Shown here piece after piece: positions 63,632 through 64,000 of a DNA stretch of 64,000 nucleotides. The notes beneath the pieces are model-generated. The model was not told where the DNA came from, searched no databases, and saw nothing but the letters and a program-made list of their open reading frames with translations. Position 1 is the first letter of the stretch. Each line of letters opens with the position of its first letter. The DNA comes from Agrococcus sp. Marseille-Q4369. Lineage in GTDB: Bacteria; Actinomycetota; Actinomycetes; Actinomycetales; Microbacteriaceae. A program made the position numbers and the translations under genes. The DNA is taken from NCBI RefSeq assembly GCF_018308945.1, contig NZ_CP070501.1:620001-684000 (forward strand). Reading direction: 5' to 3'.

Positions 63632-64000
63632 GTGCTGCAGCCGACCATCGCGAGGAGTGCGAGCGCCGAGGTCGAGATCTCGCGCTCGCGCTTCCTCGCG
63701 ACGGCGCACCCCATCGTGAGCCTCGACGAGCTCGCGCCGCTCGTGCGCGACACCCGCCGCGCGCACCCCGTCTCGCGGCACGTGTGCAGTGCCGCGATCG
63801 TCGGCCCGCACGGCGAGTCGAGCCGCTCGAACGACGACGGCGAGCCCGCCGGCACCGCGGGATCGCCGATCCTCTCGGCGATCGCCGGCCGCGGCCTCAC
63901 CGACGTCGCGGTGCTCGTCGTGCGCTGGTTCGGCGGCGTGAAGCTCGGCACCGGAGGGCTCGTGCGCGCCTACGGCGGCATCGCGGCGGATGCGCTCGAC
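63632..64000 (+). CDS. YigZ/IMPACT-family protein (partial, right edge)
   Basis: There are 123 codons from GTG 63632 (after GGATGGAGG) to the window end. The protein has the family motifs: SRSRFLATAHPIVSLDELAP, NDDGEPAGTAGSPIL, VVRWFGGVKLGTGGLVRAYG. These proteins are poorly understood and linked to translation control. The 5' 170 bases are duplicated at 60048. GC content is host-like, so the copy is native or from a close relative. Confidence 0.88.
   Translation, partial: MLQPTIARSASAEVEISRSRFLATAHPIVSLDELAPLVRDTRRAHPVSRHVCSAAIVGPHGESSRSNDDGEPAGTAGSPILSAIAGRGLTDVAVLVVRWFGGVKLGTGGLVRAYGGIAADALD

Overview
The window is very GC-rich, densely packed actinobacterial chromosome. Gene content and order (obgE-proB-proA-nadD-rsfS behind rplU-rpmA-rne; ileS with a T-box leader; folC-DUF4233-ndk), coupled ATGA/GTGA overlaps, frequent GTG starts and a short ProB suggest the family Microbacteriaceae, possibly Agrococcus. 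The family assignment is an inference from layout and codon style. No ribosomal RNA is present; the only intact tRNA gene is tRNA-Ala(GGC).

Layout. 1-2112: SatD-family gene with a membrane partner, then an alpha/beta-hydrolase. 2120-6446: four-gene carbohydrate ABC importer with an upstream palindrome. 6524-7269: NYN-LOTUS nuclease-like gene with a frameshift. 7423-16689: a genomic island integrated in tRNA-Ala(GGC), bounded by a duplicated tRNA 3' end. It carries a HIRAN protein plus a triple helix-turn-helix protein, a subtilase/AAA+ ATPase pair resembling the IetAS anti-phage family, an IS3-family insertion, an excisionase, and an integrase cut off by the IS. 16815-17464: FitAB/VapBC-type toxin-antitoxin. 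17498-26677: branched-chain amino acid / acyl-CoA catabolism (CitE-like lyase, MaoC hydratase, biotin-dependent acyl-CoA carboxylase alpha and beta, branched-chain 2-oxoacid dehydrogenase E2-E1beta-E1alpha) with a divergent Lrp regulator. 26945-28447: cyclodeaminase-like protein and CatE-type dioxygenase. 28524-35209: an agmatine/putrescine module (permease, putrescine oxidase, TetR regulator, agmatine deiminase, amidase) with two copies of one palindromic operator. 35428-45139: housekeeping block (rsfS, nadD, proA, proB, obgE, rpmA, rplU, rne). 45340-52800: LysE-type exporter, VKOR-like protein, ndk, folC, ileS and its T-box. 52810-60021: DUF4097 protein with a two-component system, lipoproteins, pabC, and a TetR/MHS transporter pair. 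60048-64000: a second foreign insert, one large HD-GHKL ATPase gene of clearly lower GC, lying between a broken 5' copy of a YigZ/IMPACT-family gene and a second, apparently intact copy.

The genes that best fit a less-described system are the two accessory inserts. In the tRNA-Ala island, the ATPase and protease genes are separated by 2 bases and keep their catalytic motifs. Next to them is an unfamiliar HIRAN/triple-HTH gene pair. The yigZ insert holds a single HD + Hsp90-type ATPase protein. A second theme is regulatory DNA: the duplicated TetR operator, a 4+4 array of 20-base repeats of opposite polarity, a duplicated hairpin near ndk, the ileS T-box and an Lrp-type inverted repeat.

All calls come from reading the sequence; no database searches were run.
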